Assembly: GCA_030706735.1 (NCBI GenBank)
Contig: JAUZNZ010000009.1
Coordinates: forward strand, 89,725-153,724
Origin: Bacteroidota bacterium
Lineage (GTDB): Bacteria; Bacteroidota; Bacteroidia; Chitinophagales; Chitinophagaceae
DNA: 64,000 nucleotides
Reading direction: 5' to 3'
Shown: one piece after another, positions 61,870 through 64,000 of the stretch
Position numbering within the stretch: position 1 is the stretch's first letter
Layout of the letters: each line of letters starts with the position of its first letter
Notes under the pieces: model-generated
The model's database searches: none
Seen by the model: only the letters and a program-made list of their open reading frames with translations
What the model was told of the DNA's origin: nothing
Translations under genes and position numbers: made by a program

Positions 61870-63725
61870 GGGTTTATTTCCATTTTGAAGATCTTCAAAA
61901 ATCGGTTGAGGGCCATGGCCCTGAAATAAATGGGCTCATAACCAAGGCGGCCGTCGATGAAGCGGTCGAAGCGGTCGAGCAGTTGATCGCTGAAGACGCC
62001 CGTCCGGGTGATCACTTCTTCGAGCTCTTTGCGGACGGCGACTTTATTTTTAGTGATCCATGGCGCGTCGGGGGCGACGAAGCCCATCTTATCCTTCCGG
62101 TGCCGGATGGATTCAGGCAATTCGCGTATGGCCTCGCGAAGGACATATTTGGTATATCCATCCGGGCCGATCTTATATGAGGATGGCAAGCCGATCCCAT
62201 ATTCCACAAGGCGCGGGTCCAGAAAGGGTAGCCTCGACTCGATGGAGAACATCATCGAATTGCGGTCCTCCGAATGCAACTGATAGGGAATGCTGGAATG
62301 CGCGATCTCGGCCAGGCTGAGGTCGCGAATATTTTTTTCAGGGAAGCGCACAAGGCTGCTTGCCGCGATCTTCGACCAGCTGGACGTCATCCAGGGATGG
62401 TCGCTGCGGCCGGCGATGCGTTTGGCCAACCTGATCAGACGGAATCCGTAGGCGGCATTGAGGAATGCACGGAGCTCGGCTCCCAGGGTCCGTTGCCGGT
62501 GAACGGCCTTGGACCTGAGGAGACGCCATGCCGCACGCCAGCGAAAGCCGCGAAGCAGTTCCCGGACATAGGCGACGAAGAACTCTCCATAGCCGCATAA
62601 AAATTCATCCGAGCCCTGTCCGTCCTGCATCACGATGATCCGGTTATTGCGGGCTTCGCGAAAAACGCAGAATTCCGAATAATGCGACGCGGTGCTGAAG
62701 GGTTGGTCCTGATGATAGAGCATCTTATCAAAATGGCCCTGGTCCCATAGGTGGTTGAGATCGGGATAGACCTTAAGGGCCTTGTATCCGGTTTGCCGGG
62801 TCACTTCGTCGCTGAAACGTTGCTCGTCATAGCGGGCGTCCTCGTAACAGGAGGTCACCGTCGCGAAGGTCCCGTTGGCCATGCCACAGGAGTGAATGAC
62901 GCTGACCATGGAAGAACTGTCGATGCCGCCCGACAGGCAACTGCCGACGGGCACGTCGGAACGCATGCGGATGCGAACGCTGTCCAGGAACAGCTCCCGG
63001 GTTCGTCCGACGGCCACTTCGAAGGGATCTTTGACCGGGCGGCTGGCCCGATCCAGGTCATACCAACGATGTACGCTCATACGGTGGCTATTCAATGCAT
63101 ATCGCAGGTAGTGCCCCGGACGCAGCTCACTGACGCCCGAGAAAAAGGTCTGATCGGAATAGTTCAGCAGGCCATTCACCAGGAAATTGATGGCGACTTC
63201 TTTATTGAGAACGGGTTTGAAATCCGGAAAGGCGGTGAACTGTTTGATCTCGGAGCCGGCCAGGAACCAGTCCGGGGTGATGGTGAAATTAAGGGGCTTG
63301 ATCCCAAAGTGATCCCGGCATAGGATGATCTCACCGATGCCGCTATCGTAGATCGCAAAGGCCCACATGCCGTTGAACCGGGGGAAGGCGTCAACGCCCC
63401 ACTGTTCGTACGCGGCGAGAATGACCTCCGTATCCGATCCAGAGACGAAATGGTGGCCGAGGTTCTTCAGCTCATCCCGGAGCTCGATATAATTATAGAT
63501 CTCGCCGTTAAAGGTCAACCAGCAATTCCGGCGTTGCATGGGTTGGTGACCGGCGGGGCTGAGGTCCAGGATCGATAGCCGGCGATGGCCAAAGGCAAAA
63601 TGGCCTTCAGCAAAGAATCCTTCGTCGTCGGGCCCGCGGTGGCTGACCTTGTCGTTCATGGCCCTGATCTGTTCCGGGGCGACCCGCTGATTTCTTTTAT
63701 TTATGGCGATGCTGATGCCGCACAT
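61866..63725 (-). CDS. asnB: Second AsnB-type glutamine-dependent amidotransferase
   Basis: 619 residues. The N-terminal Cys2 (MCGISIAI), SHRGPDDEG, FGHRRLSILDLSPAGHQPM and FNGEIYNYIELRDEL define the glutaminase. The C-terminal synthetase has CLSGGIDSSSM and QDGQGSDEFLCGYGEF. As with the AsnB-like protein at 47816, it may amidate a sugar carboxyl group or make Asn; the locus favours the first. It overlaps hisH by 4 bp. Confidence 0.88.
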   Translation of the reverse strand: MCGISIAINKRNQRVAPEQIRAMNDKVSHRGPDDEGFFAEGHFAFGHRRLSILDLSPAGHQPMQRRNCWLTFNGEIYNYIELRDELKNLGHHFVSGSDTEVILAAYEQWGVDAFPRFNGMWAFAIYDSGIGEIILCRDHFGIKPLNFTITPDWFLAGSEIKQFTAFPDFKPVLNKEVAINFLVNGLLNYSDQTFFSGVSELRPGHYLRYALNSHRMSVHRWYDLDRASRPVKDPFEVAVGRTRELFLDSVRIRMRSDVPVGSCLSGGIDSSSMVSVIHSCGMANGTFATVTSCYEDARYDEQRFSDEVTRQTGYKALKVYPDLNHLWDQGHFDKMLYHQDQPFSTASHYSEFCVFREARNNRIIVMQDGQGSDEFLCGYGEFFVAYVRELLRGFRWRAAWRLLRSKAVHRQRTLGAELRAFLNAAYGFRLIRLAKRIAGRSDHPWMTSSWSKIAASSLVRFPEKNIRDLSLAEIAHSSIPYQLHSEDRNSMMFSIESRLPFLDPRLVEYGIGLPSSYKIGPDGYTKYVLREAIRELPESIRHRKDKMGFVAPDAPWITKNKVAVRKELEEVITRTGVFSDQLLDRFDRFIDGRLGYEPIYFRAMALNRFLKIFKMEINP

Positions 63726-63727
63726 GA

Positions 63728-64000
63728 TTATACGTTGCTCTTCTTTTCAAAGAACGCTACCATCTCATAGTCTTTTGAATACTTTGGCCAGATGGCCTTG
63801 GGTATTTTCTTTATCATGCCGAGCAGGCTTGTCGCCGCGGAGGCGGGAGCGGGGGCCGTAGCATGGGCGGTGCCGGGGGCGTCCGTTTCGTTTCCGGCCG
63901 GAAGAACCGGGTTGCTGGATTCGTGGCCGCTGTCTTCCGGGTTCAGGTAGCCGCATACCGGGCAGATCGGCGAGCGCAGCTTCTTTTGCCATTTCGGATA
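63728..64000 (-). CDS. C-terminal part of an unidentified protein, cut by the window edge
   Basis: The minus-strand frame is open from the window edge (64000) to a stop at 63728-63730, giving the last 90 residues. A Zn-ribbon-like CPVCGYLNPED segment is followed by an Ala/Pro/Thr-rich linker (about 30 residues), then SLLGMIKKIPKAIWPKYSKDYEMVAFFEKK. The tail resembles the end of some SAM-dependent methyltransferases, but that is a weak guess. It ends 2 nt before the asnB start, so it belongs to the same operon. Confidence 0.7.
   Translation of the reverse strand, partial: YPKWQKKLRSPICPVCGYLNPEDSGHESSNPVLPAGNETDAPGTAHATAPAPASAATSLLGMIKKIPKAIWPKYSKDYEMVAFFEKKSNV

Noticed and set aside
1..64000. 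CRISPR arrays, insertion sequences, integrases, prophage genes
   Set aside because: No regularly spaced repeats, transposase or integrase motifs, or terminal inverted repeats were seen.

Overview
The window looks like chromosomal DNA of a moderately GC-rich Bacteroidota member, probably near the Chitinophagaceae (inference). The evidence is a SusC/SusD pair, many lipoproteins with short lipoboxes, a CpsB/YwqE-type PHP phosphatase, a small ECF-type sigma factor, almost no Shine-Dalgarno sites, and several TAnnTTTG boxes matching the Bacteroidetes -7 promoter element. I see no insertion sequence, integrase, CRISPR array or rRNA operon.

Left part (1-7051, + strand): a cobalamin riboswitch, cut by the window edge, leads a seven-gene operon. 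It holds a BtuB-type outer-membrane receptor, a BtuF-like binding protein without a signal peptide, CobU, a Dph6-like PP-loop ATPase, CobT, CobS and CobC. Together these take up corrinoid and assemble its nucleotide loop. A tRNA-Arg(CCG) with a clear terminator follows. Then comes a SusC/SusD/lipoprotein operon (7560-12953) with no glycosidase, ended by a terminator.

Middle (13003-37403): mostly housekeeping genes. On the minus strand lie alaS, a double-PDZ protein, gatB and a TlpA-like lipoprotein. On the plus strand lie an M23 peptidase and a MerR-type regulator. A minus-strand cluster rsfS-ftsH-LUD-lpxH-propeller-MscS follows, then birA, bcp, a large M23 protein, a small membrane protein, carB without its C-terminal allosteric domain, a DUF4337 protein, an exported DinB protein, a secreted Cys-containing protein, and a sigma factor followed by idi.

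Right part (37656-64000, all minus strand): a surface-polysaccharide locus of 21 genes, the last cut by the window edge. Gaps are short or negative throughout, so it is probably one long transcript entering from beyond 64000 and ending at a predicted terminator near 37552-37592. It encodes GDP-fucose synthesis (Gmd, Fcl), six glycosyltransferases, a Wzy-like polymerase, a carbamoyltransferase, an acyltransferase, two AsnB-type amidotransferases, a secreted beta-helix protein and the CpsB-like phosphatase. Its most interesting part is a block matching the WbpE/WbpD/WbpB route to 2,3-diamino-uronic acids, followed by WbpG-, HisF- and HisH-like proteins. In Pseudomonas aeruginosa this protein set makes acetamidino sugars. 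The HisF-like protein lacks the first catalytic Asp of true HisF, and the WbpG-like protein has lost two of four expected N-terminal cysteines. No flippase, initiating transferase, Wza/Wzc or UDP-GlcNAc 6-dehydrogenase is in the window; these should lie elsewhere.

A pattern across the window is short Gly/Ala/Pro/Ser-rich insertions in otherwise conserved enzymes (CobT, CobC, AlaRS, BirA, AsnB). One perfect 18-bp tandem duplication, in the MerR gene, suggests slippage in GC-rich DNA as the source.
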